From Streptomyces sp. NBRC 109706 (GTDB lineage Bacteria; Actinomycetota; Actinomycetes; Streptomycetales; Streptomycetaceae), in contig NZ_BBOM01000011.1 of assembly GCF_000974485.1 (NCBI RefSeq), forward strand, positions 248,001 through 312,000: 64,000 nt of DNA, written 5' to 3'. A model generated the notes under the pieces. The model was not told where the DNA came from, made no database searches, and saw nothing but the letters and a program-made list of their open reading frames with translations. A program made the position numbers and the translations under genes. Shown one piece after another: positions 49,816 through 58,829 of the stretch (within the stretch, counting starts at the first letter, position 1; each line of letters starts with the position of its first letter).

Positions 49816-51510
49816 ATGTTGATTTGCGGTGTCAAGGCGTCGCACGACGGCGGAGTGGCGCTGATCGACGGAAATCGTCTCGTCTTCAGCGTCGAGATGG
49901 AGAAACTGGCCAACGCGCCACGCTACAGCCAACTCGGCGATCTCCGGCGGGTGGCCGAGGTCTTATGCGCGGAAGGGGTCGATCCGGCCGAGGTCGACCG
50001 GTTCGTCGTGGACGGCTGGTGGGCGGAGGACGGGCTCGACGAGCCGGGGGTGTCCGTCTCCGACGACGGGCGGCCGACGGTCCTGCCCGTCGCGCCCTAC
50101 CTCGAAGCCCACGGGGTGCTCGACCCGACGCACCGGCACACCTTCTCCGCCCATGACTTCGGCCCCCGGGGCGGCGGCTACGCGAGCTACTTCCATGTCG
50201 CCAACCACCTGCTGGGCGCCTACTGTTCGAGCCCGTTCGCCGCCCGGGGCGAGGACGCGCTGGTGCTGGTCTGGGACGGCGGGACGACCCCGAGGCTCTA
50301 CCGGGTCGACGGCCGGACGCGGGCCGTGCGGCTGGTCTCCTCGCTGCTCCCGCTGCCGGGCAACTACTTCTCCGACTTCTGCTCGCACTTCGAGCCGTTC
50401 CACCGCGACACCACCGGCCTCGACCGGGAGGCCCGCGTCCGGCACCATCTCTCCGTCGCGGGCAAGGCGATGGCCTATGCGGCGCTCGGCCGGGTGGAGC
50501 CCTCCGCGTTCCCCGAGTTCGACCGGCTGATCGCGGGCTTCCCCACCATCTCCCCCGACAACGCGTTCGCGCTGGGCGAGAAGGTGGCCGCCAACCGCGA
50601 CCAGATCATGCCGGGGCTCTCCAACGCCGACATCATCGCGACCTTCCAGGAGTACCTGGGCGGCCGGCTCGCCGACCGGCTGGTCGCGCTGGTGCGGCGC
50701 CGCTTCCCCGACCGGCGGATCAACCTCGCCCTCGGCGGCGGCTGCGCGCTGAACATCAAGTGGAACAGCAGGCTCAGGGAGACGGGCCTGTTCGCCTCCG
50801 TCTGGGTCCCGCCGTTCCCCAACGACTCGGGTGCGGCGATCGGCACGGCGTGCTGCGAGATGTTCCGGGAAGGCGCGGGGACCGCGCTCGACTGGAACGT
50901 CTACCGGGGGCCGAGGATCGCGGTGGGCGAGCTGCCGGCCGGCTGGTCGGCGGCCCGCTGCGACGAACGCGCCCTGGCCCGGCTGCTGCACACGGAGGGC
51001 GAGCCCGTCGTGGTGCTCTCCGGGCGCGCCGAGATCGGCCCGCGCGCGCTGGGCAACCGCAGCATCCTCGCGCCCGCCACCGACCCCGCGATGAAGGACC
51101 GGCTCAACGGCATGAAGGACCGGGCGTCCTACCGTCCGGTGGCGCCGATCTGCCTGACCGACCGCGCGGAGGAGGTCTTCGCGCCCGGCGGGGCGGATCC
51201 CTACATGCTCTTCGAACACACCCTGCGCGGCGACTGGGCCGAACGCGTGCCCGCCGTGGTGCATCTCGACGGGACCGCCCGGCTCCAGACCATCGACGCG
51301 GACTCCGGCAGCGCGACGGCGACGGTCCTCGCCGAGTACGCGAGGCTCAGCGGCGTTCCCGTGCTCTGCAACACCAGCGCCAACCTCAACGGGCGCGGGT
51401 TCTTCCCCGATGTGGCGTCGGCGGCGCGCTGGGGCCGCACCCGTTATGTCTGGTCCGACGGGACGCTGTACACCAACCCCGCCGCCACGCTCCCCGGCAC
51501 CGCGCCCTGA
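49816..51510 (+). CDS. carbamoyltransferase (NodU/CmcH family)
   Basis: The 564-residue enzyme starts at ATG 49816 (MLICGVKASHDGGVALI). It has the N-terminal Kae1-like domain with a HDFGPRGGGYASYFHVANHL section and LALGGGCALNIKWNSRLRE, and the C-terminal YrdC-like part with VVLSGRAEIGPRALGNRSIL. It moves the carbamoyl of carbamoyl phosphate, via an adenylate, to a hydroxyl or amine. Codon 50 is TTA. It leads an operon with the amidinotransferase, both ABC genes and an adenylation protein. Confidence 0.9.
   Translation: MLICGVKASHDGGVALIDGNRLVFSVEMEKLANAPRYSQLGDLRRVAEVLCAEGVDPAEVDRFVVDGWWAEDGLDEPGVSVSDDGRPTVLPVAPYLEAHGVLDPTHRHTFSAHDFGPRGGGYASYFHVANHLLGAYCSSPFAARGEDALVLVWDGGTTPRLYRVDGRTRAVRLVSSLLPLPGNYFSDFCSHFEPFHRDTTGLDREARVRHHLSVAGKAMAYAALGRVEPSAFPEFDRLIAGFPTISPDNAFALGEKVAANRDQIMPGLSNADIIATFQEYLGGRLADRLVALVRRRFPDRRINLALGGGCALNIKWNSRLRETGLFASVWVPPFPNDSGAAIGTACCEMFREGAGTALDWNVYRGPRIAVGELPAGWSAARCDERALARLLHTEGEPVVVLSGRAEIGPRALGNRSILAPATDPAMKDRLNGMKDRASYRPVAPICLTDRAEEVFAPGGADPYMLFEHTLRGDWAERVPAVVHLDGTARLQTIDADSGSATATVLAEYARLSGVPVLCNTSANLNGRGFFPDVASAARWGRTRYVWSDGTLYTNPAATLPGTAP
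49963..49965 (+). other. TTA leucine codon in the carbamoyltransferase gene
   Basis: Codon 50 reads TTA (GAG GTC TTA TGC). As first gene of its operon this could make the whole unit depend on bldA. Confidence 0.85.
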
Positions 51511-51561
51511 CCGGTGTCGCCGTCGAACCCCGCCCGCCGTCGGCAGCCGAAGGGTGTTGTG

Positions 51562-52605
51562 ATGCCGGTCGTCAACACGCACAACGAGTGGGATCCGCTG
51601 GAGGAAGTGATCGTCGGCATCGTCGACAACGCGCGGGTGCCGTCCCCCGACCCCGGCGTCTTCGCCATCGACTACGCCGACCGGGCGCGGACCATGGCGG
51701 AGATCCCCACCGGCCCGTACGACGCGCGCGTCGTACGGGAGACGGCCGAGGACCTGGAACGCTTCGTCGAGCTGTTGCGCTCGCACGGCGTCGTGGTCCG
51801 CCGGCCGGCGGTCGCCGACCACGCGCGGCCCTTCGGCAGCCCGGAGTGGACGGCCGACGGCGAGTACAACTACTGCCCGCGCGATGTCGTGCTGCCGGTC
51901 GGCGACACCCTGATCGAAACGCCCATGGCGCTCCGCACCCGCTACTTCGAACCCCTCTCCTACCGGGCGCTCCTGCTGGAGTACTTCGAGGCCGGCGCGC
52001 GCTGGATCTCCGCGCCCAAGCCCCGGCTGGCCGACGGGAGTTACGCCCTCGGACCGGACGGCGGCCCGGTGCTGGCCGACCTCGAACCGGTCTTCGACGC
52101 CGCCAATGTGCTGCGGATCGGCAGGGACCTGCTCTACCAGGTGTCGTGCAGCGGCAACCGGCTGGGGGCCCGCTGGCTCCAACGGACGCTCGGCCCTGAG
52201 TACACCGTCCACCTGCTGGAGGGCGTCTACGACGGCTCGCATATCGACACGACGATCATGCCGCTGCGGCCGGGCCTGGTCCTGCTCAACCCCGACCGGG
52301 TGAGCGCCGGCCAGGTGCCGGCCCTGTTCCGGGGCTGGGACATCGTCTGGTGCCCCCCGCTGCCCGATGTGACGACCTCTCACGCCCGTGCCCGCGCCAC
52401 CTCATGGATCGGAATGAATCTCCTGATGGTCAACCCCGAACTCGCGGTCGTCGACGCCGCCGCGAAACCGCTGATCGACGCACTCAACCGGCACGGCATC
52501 GAGACGGAGGCCCTGCCGATCCGACACTCCAGGGTGCTCAGCGGGGGATTCCACTGCGTCTCCCTCGATATCCGGCGCGCCGGCGCACTGGAGGACTACG
52601 CGTAG
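51562..52605 (+). CDS. L-arginine amidinotransferase (StrB1-like)
   Basis: The 347-residue protein equals StrB1 in length and opening (NTHNEWDPLEEVIVG). Catalytic Cys is in SGGFHCVSLD at residue 332, His in DGSHIDTTIMPLRPG, and the CPRD motif in YNYCPRDVV. These enzymes move the amidino group of arginine to an amine, making a guanidine. StrB1 acts on scyllo-inosamine phosphate; here an amine of lysine or its beta isomer is likelier. ATG 51562 is preceded by GAAGGG. Confidence 0.9.
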   Translation: MPVVNTHNEWDPLEEVIVGIVDNARVPSPDPGVFAIDYADRARTMAEIPTGPYDARVVRETAEDLERFVELLRSHGVVVRRPAVADHARPFGSPEWTADGEYNYCPRDVVLPVGDTLIETPMALRTRYFEPLSYRALLLEYFEAGARWISAPKPRLADGSYALGPDGGPVLADLEPVFDAANVLRIGRDLLYQVSCSGNRLGARWLQRTLGPEYTVHLLEGVYDGSHIDTTIMPLRPGLVLLNPDRVSAGQVPALFRGWDIVWCPPLPDVTTSHARARATSWIGMNLLMVNPELAVVDAAAKPLIDALNRHGIETEALPIRHSRVLSGGFHCVSLDIRRAGALEDYA

Positions 52606-54341
52606 TGGCCTCCCACGACGTCCGGTCGCAGCCGCCGCCCGAGGAGCGGTCGACGAACCCGTCGGCCCCCGGGGACGAGCGGACGCCCGACCTCCGCTCG
52701 CCGGCCCGGTTCCTGCTCTGGCTGGCCCGAAGACAGTCCGGCACCCTCGCCTGGGGGGTCTTCTGGGGCTGCGTCTGGATGGTCAGCATGGCGCTGACCC
52801 CGTATGCCGTGGGCCGGGCGCTGGACCAGATCGTCCGGGAGTCGCGGTCGGGGCTGTGGCTCTGGACCGGAGTGGTGCTCGCGCTGGCGGTGGCCACCGC
52901 CGTCGGCAGCCTGGTGCGCCACCGCTGCGACACGTTCAACCGGCTCGGCACCGTCCACCGGACCGCCCGGCTGGTCGCCGCGAAGACCGTCAGCCTCGGC
53001 GACACCCTGCACCAGCGGGTGGCCAGGGGCCAGTTGGTCGCGGTCGGGACATCCGACCTGACGCGGCTCGGCGCCGCCCTCGGGGTCGCCGCCAGGGGCG
53101 TCGGCGGCGCGGTCTCGATCGTGCTGGTCGCCGCCGTGCTGCTCACCGTCTCCTGGCCGCTCGCCCTGATGATCCTGATCGGCGTCCCGCTGCTGCTGGC
53201 GGGGACGGGGCCGCTGCTCGCCCCCCTGCACAACCGGATGGGGAAGCGGCGCGAACTGCAGGCCGAACTGGCGGGACGGGCCAACGACATCGTGACGGGG
53301 CTCCCCGTGCTCCGGGGCGTGGGCGGCGAACGGCTCTTCGCCGGCCGCTACCGCGCCCACTCCCAGCGGGTGCGGAAGGCGGGCGTCGAGGTCGCCAGGA
53401 TCGACTCGATGCTGGTCGCCGCCGAGATCCTGCTGCCCGGCGTCTTCGTGGTCGCCGTGCTCTGGGTGAGCGCGCATCTGGCCGTGGGCGGCTCGATCAG
53501 CCCCGGCGATCTGGTCGCCTTCTACGGGTACGCGGCCTTTCTGGTGCTGCCCATGCGCATGGTCACCGCCACCTTCACCGAGGTCACCGGCGCGCTGGTG
53601 GCCGCCCGGCATGTGGTGGCGCTGCTCGCGCTGCTGCCACGCCCCGACGCCGAGCCGCCGGCCGGCCCGTTCCCGGCGCGGGCCACGCTGGTCGACCCGA
53701 GCACCGGGCTGGTCGTCCGCCCGGGGACGTTGACCGCCGTGGTGCCGGAGACACCCGAGCAGGGCGTCGAACTCGCCGACCGGATCGGCCGGTACCGCGA
53801 CGGCGAGGTGACGGCCGACGGGGTGCCGTTGGCGCGCTATCCCGAAGCGCGGCTGCGCGCCCATGTGCTGGTCGCGGACAACGACGCCCATCTGTTCAGC
53901 GGCCCGCTCGCGGACACCGTCCGAGCCGGCTCGCCCGAGGCGGCGGACGCGGCGCTGCGCGACGCGGTCGCGGAGGACATCGTCGAGGCGCTGCCCGAGG
54001 GACGTGACGGCGAACTGATCGAGCGGGGCCTGAACCTCTCCGGCGGCCAACGTCAACGACTGCGGCTGGCCAGGGCGTTCGCCCACGATCCCGATGTGCT
54101 GGTGCTCGTCGAGCCGACCAGCGCGGTGGACGCGCACACCGAGGCGACCATCGCCGACCGGCTGCGCGCCGCGCGCACCGGCCGCACCACCGTGGTGATC
54201 ACCACCAGTCCGCTGGTGCTCGCCCGCGCCGACGAGGTCGCCTATCTGCGCGGCGGCACGGTGGTGGCCACCGGCGACCACCGGGAACTGCTGGGGACCG
54301 ATCCGCACTACACCGCGACCGTGCTGCGGGAGGAATCATGA
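52605..54341 (+). CDS. ABC exporter half with degenerate nucleotide site
   Basis: The 578-residue protein has six membrane helices (about residues 35-300) and an ATPase domain lacking a Walker A: the position reads VVPETPEQGVELADR. Walker B is VLVLVEPTSAVDAHT (Asp replaced) and the switch His region reads ITTSPL, but the signature LSGGQRQRLRLARAF is intact. GTG 52605 shares one base with the amidinotransferase stop and follows GGAGG. It must pair with the next protein. Confidence 0.88.
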   Translation: MASHDVRSQPPPEERSTNPSAPGDERTPDLRSPARFLLWLARRQSGTLAWGVFWGCVWMVSMALTPYAVGRALDQIVRESRSGLWLWTGVVLALAVATAVGSLVRHRCDTFNRLGTVHRTARLVAAKTVSLGDTLHQRVARGQLVAVGTSDLTRLGAALGVAARGVGGAVSIVLVAAVLLTVSWPLALMILIGVPLLLAGTGPLLAPLHNRMGKRRELQAELAGRANDIVTGLPVLRGVGGERLFAGRYRAHSQRVRKAGVEVARIDSMLVAAEILLPGVFVVAVLWVSAHLAVGGSISPGDLVAFYGYAAFLVLPMRMVTATFTEVTGALVAARHVVALLALLPRPDAEPPAGPFPARATLVDPSTGLVVRPGTLTAVVPETPEQGVELADRIGRYRDGEVTADGVPLARYPEARLRAHVLVADNDAHLFSGPLADTVRAGSPEAADAALRDAVAEDIVEALPEGRDGELIERGLNLSGGQRQRLRLARAFAHDPDVLVLVEPTSAVDAHTEATIADRLRAARTGRTTVVITTSPLVLARADEVAYLRGGTVVATGDHRELLGTDPHYTATVLREES

Positions 54342-56092
54342 CCCTGCCCGTGGCCGACGCGCCCACCGTGCGTCGCTATGTCCGTGAACTCCTGCGGGAG
54401 CACCGGGGGTTGCTCACCCGCACCGTCCTGTGGTTCGCCCTGGCGACCGCGTGCGGGCTCGCCGTGCCCGCGCTGATCGGCGATCTCGTCGACGGCATCG
54501 AGGACGGCGTCACGGCGACCCGGGTCAATGTCACCATGGCCCTGGTCGCCGGGTTCCTGCTGCTGCAGTGCGTGCTCACCCGGGTCGCGCGGCTGCTCGG
54601 CGCCCGGCTCGGCGAACGGATCCTCGCCGACATCCGCGAGGGCTTTGTCGACCGGGTGCTGACGCTCCCCCTCTCGGTCGTGGAACGGGCCGGCACCGGG
54701 GACCTGTTGACCCGTAGCTCACGCGATGTCGACGGGCTGTCCCTCGCCGTCCGCACGGCCGCCCCCTCGATCCTGGTCTCCTCGCTCTCGGTGCTGCTGA
54801 CCGCCGTGGCGCTGGTGCTGGTGAGTCCGCTGATGGCGCTGCCCTGCCTGCTCGCCGCGCCGGTGCTGGTCCTCTCCACCCGCTGGTACCTGCGCCGGGC
54901 GCGCGCCGCCTATCTCGCCGAGGCGGCCAGCTATTCGGACCTGACCCAGGGGCTCGCCGAGTCCATGGCCGGCGCGCGGACCGTGGCGGCGCTGGGGCTC
55001 GGCGGCCACCGCATGGAGCGTGTCGAGACCGATATCGCCCGATCCCGCGAAGCGGAGCGCCGCACGCTGTTCCTGCGCAGCGTCTGGTATCCGCTGATGG
55101 ACTTCGGCTATGTGCTGCCGGCCGCCACGACGCTGCTCGCCGGCGGCGTGTTCTACCTCAACGGCTGGGTCGGCCTGGGCCAGGTGACGGCGGCCGTGCT
55201 CTACACCAGGGCCCTGGTCGACCCGCTCGACGAACTGCTCTCCTGGCTGGACGAACTGCAGATCGGCGACGCCTCGCTGGCCCGCCTCATCGGGGTGAAC
55301 GAGGGGCTGACGGACGAGCCGACCGAGCCGGTGGCCACCGACGGGCACCATATCGCCGCCACCGGCGTGCGATACGCCTACCGCCCGGAGCACGAGGTGC
55401 TGCACGGAGTGGACCTCGACATCAGGCCGGGGGAGCGGATCGCGATCGTCGGGGCGTCGGGCGCCGGCAAGTCGACGCTCGGCCGGCTGCTGGCCGGGAT
55501 CCACCCGCCGCTGGCCGGATCGGTGCGGCTGGGCGGGGTCCCGCTGGACCAACTGCCCCTGGCGCAGCGGCGCGGCGAGATCGCCCTGGTCACCCAGGAG
55601 CACCATCTGTTCCTGGGCTCGGTCAGGGACAATGTCGCGCTGGGCGCCGAGGCGTCCGACGCCGAGGTGGCCGCGGCGCTCGATGTCGTCTTCGCCCTGG
55701 ACTGGGTGCGGGCCCTGCCCGAAGGGCTCGACACCGAGCTGGGCGCGGACGGGCTCGACCTCCCGCCGGCGCGGGCCCAACAGATCGCCCTGGCCCGGCT
55801 GGTGCTCGCCAATCCGCACACCCTTGTCCTGGACGAGGCGACCTCGCTGCTCGACCCGCGCGCCGCGCGTCGCCTGGAGCAGTCGATGGCCGCGGTGCTG
55901 GCGGACCGGACGGTGATCGCCATCGCGCACCGGCTGCACACGGCGCGGGACGCGGACCGGGTGGTGGTCATGGAGAACGGGCGGGTGCGCGAACACGGCA
56001 GCCATGACGAGCTGTTGGCGCGGGAAGGCCGCTATGCCGCCCTGTGGGAGGCATGGCACGGACGCGCGCCGCGCGCCCGTTCCGGCGGCTGA
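54338..56092 (+). CDS. ABC exporter half with intact Walker motifs
   Basis: The 584-residue protein has an N-terminal membrane domain and an ATPase with Walker A GASGAGKSTLG, Walker B TLVLDEATSLLD and switch IAIAHRL, while its signature LPPARAQQIALAR is degenerate. Its Walker site would close against the LSGGQ of the partner, giving one active and one dead site. ATGA overlap with the partner gene. The pair likely exports the peptide and gives self-resistance. Confidence 0.9.
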   Translation: MTLPVADAPTVRRYVRELLREHRGLLTRTVLWFALATACGLAVPALIGDLVDGIEDGVTATRVNVTMALVAGFLLLQCVLTRVARLLGARLGERILADIREGFVDRVLTLPLSVVERAGTGDLLTRSSRDVDGLSLAVRTAAPSILVSSLSVLLTAVALVLVSPLMALPCLLAAPVLVLSTRWYLRRARAAYLAEAASYSDLTQGLAESMAGARTVAALGLGGHRMERVETDIARSREAERRTLFLRSVWYPLMDFGYVLPAATTLLAGGVFYLNGWVGLGQVTAAVLYTRALVDPLDELLSWLDELQIGDASLARLIGVNEGLTDEPTEPVATDGHHIAATGVRYAYRPEHEVLHGVDLDIRPGERIAIVGASGAGKSTLGRLLAGIHPPLAGSVRLGGVPLDQLPLAQRRGEIALVTQEHHLFLGSVRDNVALGAEASDAEVAAALDVVFALDWVRALPEGLDTELGADGLDLPPARAQQIALARLVLANPHTLVLDEATSLLDPRAARRLEQSMAAVLADRTVIAIAHRLHTARDADRVVVMENGRVREHGSHDELLAREGRYAALWEAWHGRAPRARSGG

Positions 56093-56154
56093 GTCCACGA
56101 CCGGTCGGGGGCCGACGCGCGGGCGCCGGCCCCCGGTCGAGCAAGGGGAGTGAG

Positions 56155-57789
56155 ATGTCGATGTCGTCCCGAACCACCCCGGCCCACGATCCGACCACCG
56201 ACCCGACCGCCGATCCACCGCGCGCGTTTCCCGGGCACGCGGGGCCCGTGGTGCCGATCGCGGCGCGGACCGTGCTCGAACTCCTGGACCGCGCGTTCGC
56301 CGCGCACCCGGACGCGCTCGCCGTCGTCGAACCCGAACGCATTACCACCTACCGGGAGTTGGACCGGCTAGCCGATCTCGCCGCCGGCGTGCTGCGCACC
56401 CGGTTCGGCGTCGGCCGGGGCGATACGGTGCTGGTCGCCGCCCGGGCCGGCCGCGCGTTCACCGCCGTGGTGCTCGGTGTGCTGCGCAGCGGCGCCGCCT
56501 ACCTCCCGGTGGACCTGGACTATCCGGCCGAGCGGATCGCGACGCTCTGCCGGGCCAGCTCGGCGACGCTCGTGGTCACGGCCGAGCCCCGTGAGCGGCT
56601 GGTCGCGGCGGCCGAGCAGACGGTGGCGGACCAGCTGCTCACCGGCGATCCCGGCCCGGCCGAACGTCCCGAACTCGACGGCGACGACCCGGCGTACCTC
56701 ATCTTCTCCTCCGGGTCGACCGGTGTGCCGAAGGGGATCGTGCAGAGCCACCGCTGCCTGGTGAACCTGGTGTCCTGGCAGGTGCACGCTTCCGGCCTGG
56801 GCCGGGGGCGCCAGGTGCTCCAGTTCGCGCCGCTCACCTTCGACGTCTCGGTGCAGGAGGTCTTCTCCACCCTGGCCTCGGGCGGCTGCCTGGTCGTGCC
56901 GGGACGGACGGCCCGGCAGGACCCGCGTGAACTGGTGCGGTTCGTCGTCGACGAGGCCGTCGAGGTGGTGGACCTCCCGCAGTCCCTGATCGATGTGATC
57001 ATGGAACTGCCGACCAACTTCGCGCACGCGCCCGCCCTGCGCCACATCATCTCGGCGGGGGAACCGGTGCGCGTCACCCCCGGGTTGCGGGCGCTGCTGG
57101 AGAGCAGGCCGGAGCTGACCCTGCACAACCACTACGGCCCGGCCGAGAACCACATGGTGACCAGCCATGTGATGTCCAGCGCGCTGGGCAACCTCGAACC
57201 AGAGCCCCCGGTGGGCTCGTTGGTCTGGAACACCTACCTCTATCTGCTGGACGAACGCCGCCGTCCCGTCCCCGACGGCGAGGAGGGCGAGGTGTACATC
57301 GGCGGCGTGGGCGTCGGGCGGTACACCGATCCCGAGCTGACCAGGGCCGCCTTCGGGGACGATCCCTTCCGGCCGGGGAACCGGCTGTACCGCACCCGGG
57401 ACCGAGGGGTCTGGCAGCCGGACGGCACCCTGCGGCTGCTCGGCCGGATCGACGACCTGATCAAGATCCGTGGCCACGCGGTGGAACCACGCGAGGTCGA
57501 GGAGGGGCTGCGGCGGTGTCCGGGAGTGGCCGATGCGGCGGCCTTCGGGGCACAGAGGGACGACGGTTCGCTGGAATTGCACGCGGTGTTGGTGGGCGAT
57601 CCGCCGGTGGCGGTCGAAATACGTCGCTTTCTGCTCACCACGCTTCCGGACTATCTCGTGCCGGTCCGCTGGTGGGTGTGCGAGAAGCTTCCGACGGGGC
57701 CCAACGGAAAGCTCGACCGGAAATCCCTGCCCGGCCCCGGAGCGCGCCCACTGGCGATCTTGGGCTACCAGGAGAAACCCTCCTTGTAG
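56155..57789 (+). CDS. free-standing NRPS adenylation protein
   Basis: The 544-residue protein is one A domain with a 40-residue Pro/Thr-rich lead. It has YLIFSSGSTGVPKGIVQSHR near residue 185, FDVSVQEVFSTLASG, NHYGPAENHMVTS and PNGKLDRKSL at the end. Pocket residues by alignment read DVQDIAHMV(K); Asp at position 278 often marks a basic substrate such as Lys or Arg. No carrier is attached. ATG 56155 has GGGGAG nearby. It overlaps the convergent next gene by 25 bases. Confidence 0.9.
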   Translation: MSMSSRTTPAHDPTTDPTADPPRAFPGHAGPVVPIAARTVLELLDRAFAAHPDALAVVEPERITTYRELDRLADLAAGVLRTRFGVGRGDTVLVAARAGRAFTAVVLGVLRSGAAYLPVDLDYPAERIATLCRASSATLVVTAEPRERLVAAAEQTVADQLLTGDPGPAERPELDGDDPAYLIFSSGSTGVPKGIVQSHRCLVNLVSWQVHASGLGRGRQVLQFAPLTFDVSVQEVFSTLASGGCLVVPGRTARQDPRELVRFVVDEAVEVVDLPQSLIDVIMELPTNFAHAPALRHIISAGEPVRVTPGLRALLESRPELTLHNHYGPAENHMVTSHVMSSALGNLEPEPPVGSLVWNTYLYLLDERRRPVPDGEEGEVYIGGVGVGRYTDPELTRAAFGDDPFRPGNRLYRTRDRGVWQPDGTLRLLGRIDDLIKIRGHAVEPREVEEGLRRCPGVADAAAFGAQRDDGSLELHAVLVGDPPVAVEIRRFLLTTLPDYLVPVRWWVCEKLPTGPNGKLDRKSLPGPGARPLAILGYQEKPSL

Positions 57790-58601
57790 GCGCGCTTCTC
57801 GATGCAGTACCTGCGGAACGCAACGGCCTTGTCGATCAGTTGTCGGCTGCCGCTGCGTTCCGCCGCGCGCAGGAACCAGTCGAAGGTGTCCGTGGCACCG
57901 GCCGCCCGCTCGAAGTGCAGTGCGGCAAAGGCGCGGAACGCGCCGCGCATGTTTTCCGGCGTCATGCTCGCACCGCGCGCGACCAGTTCTTCCAACTCGG
58001 CTTCCGACGGCGGTTGTCGGTCCACCAGATGGATTTCCTTTTCCGTGGGCGCGGTATCGCGGATGACCTCCGCCGGATGGAAACCGTCGCCCGCGAAATC
58101 CAGGCAGAGCGAAAGACGGCCGGGCCCGGGGCCGCTGCGGGCCGAATGCGGAACGGTGGTGTGGATCTGCCATACCTCGCCCCGGCGCAGGTGGTAGACC
58201 AGGTCGTTCTCCGAGTGCAGGGCCTCGGTGGTGGTTCGCAGCGGCACCTGGAGCCGCACCCCTGGCCGGTCGAACTCAAGGAAGTCGACATGGGGCGCGA
58301 GAATTCCGTCCTGGAGGGCGAAAACGCGCACCCACTGAAGTCTTTCGGTCGCGAAGTGGTCCGTGACGATCCGCATGATGTTCGGCAGTCGGCGGCCGAG
58401 ATCCGTCGGCACGAGGGCGTTGTCGTGCGGCCGGAAAGCGGTGTCATCCGTCGAACCGCTGCCGTTGGCGAGAATATGGCTCGACCATGATCCGAAGGTG
58501 AATGCGTCGTATTCACCGCTGGTCTGCTGGGTGTCCAGGATCGCGCACTCGTCCGTGAGATCGGGGAGGGGAATGGTGGCAAGTCGCTTGGATTTGAGCA
58601 T
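57765..58601 (-). CDS. Fe(II)/2OG hydroxylase, proline 3-hydroxylase-like
   Basis: The 278-residue protein resembles Streptomyces proline 3-hydroxylase along its length: EYDAFTFGSWSSHIL, the metal-binding PHVDFLEF, RRGEVWQIHTTVPHSARSG with the distal His, and RLSLCLDFAGDGF with the 2OG Arg, ending with a helical TFDWF...SRQLIDKA region. Relatives hydroxylate proline, pipecolate or other free amino acids. ATG 58601 has GGGGGTACC upstream. Its 3' end overlaps the adenylation gene on the other strand. Confidence 0.85.
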   Translation of the reverse strand: MLKSKRLATIPLPDLTDECAILDTQQTSGEYDAFTFGSWSSHILANGSGSTDDTAFRPHDNALVPTDLGRRLPNIMRIVTDHFATERLQWVRVFALQDGILAPHVDFLEFDRPGVRLQVPLRTTTEALHSENDLVYHLRRGEVWQIHTTVPHSARSGPGPGRLSLCLDFAGDGFHPAEVIRDTAPTEKEIHLVDRQPPSEAELEELVARGASMTPENMRGAFRAFAALHFERAAGATDTFDWFLRAAERSGSRQLIDKAVAFRRYCIEKRAYKEGFSW

Positions 58602-58642
58602 GGTACCCCCAGTCAATCGCCGGTAAACATGCCGAAGTCGCC

Positions 58643-58671
58643 ATCTTACACGGGGTAATGGGGCGCGACAA
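58643..58671 (-). promoter_or_regulatory. predicted promoter of the hydroxylase gene
   Basis: The minus strand reads TTGTCG, 17 bases, TAAGAT, with the ATG about 42 bases downstream. This is a good vegetative-type match. Confidence 0.65.
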
Positions 58672-58721
58672 TCCGTTCGTACCGTCACCGTGAAGGCCAA
58701 GGCAATGCTATACGGGGACTC

Positions 58722-58750
58722 TTGCGCGGGTGTGGGACTCTTTGTACTTT
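58722..58750 (+). promoter_or_regulatory. predicted promoter of the large NRPS
   Basis: TTGCGC, 17 bases, TACTTT lies about 80 bases before ATG 58830. A nine-codon frame (MYFARSCKC) from 58807 overlaps the NRPS start as ATGC TGA and may couple initiation. Confidence 0.55.
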
Positions 58751-58829
58751 GAGTTGGCGGGCCACGTTGTCGTGGGCTTCATGCCGGTACCCGTTGGGGG
58801 AATCGCATGTACTTTGCCAGGTCGTGCAA

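Noticed and set aside
49963..52383. 806-codon minus-strand frame
   Set aside because: Antisense to the carbamoyltransferase and amidinotransferase, both with clear catalytic motifs.
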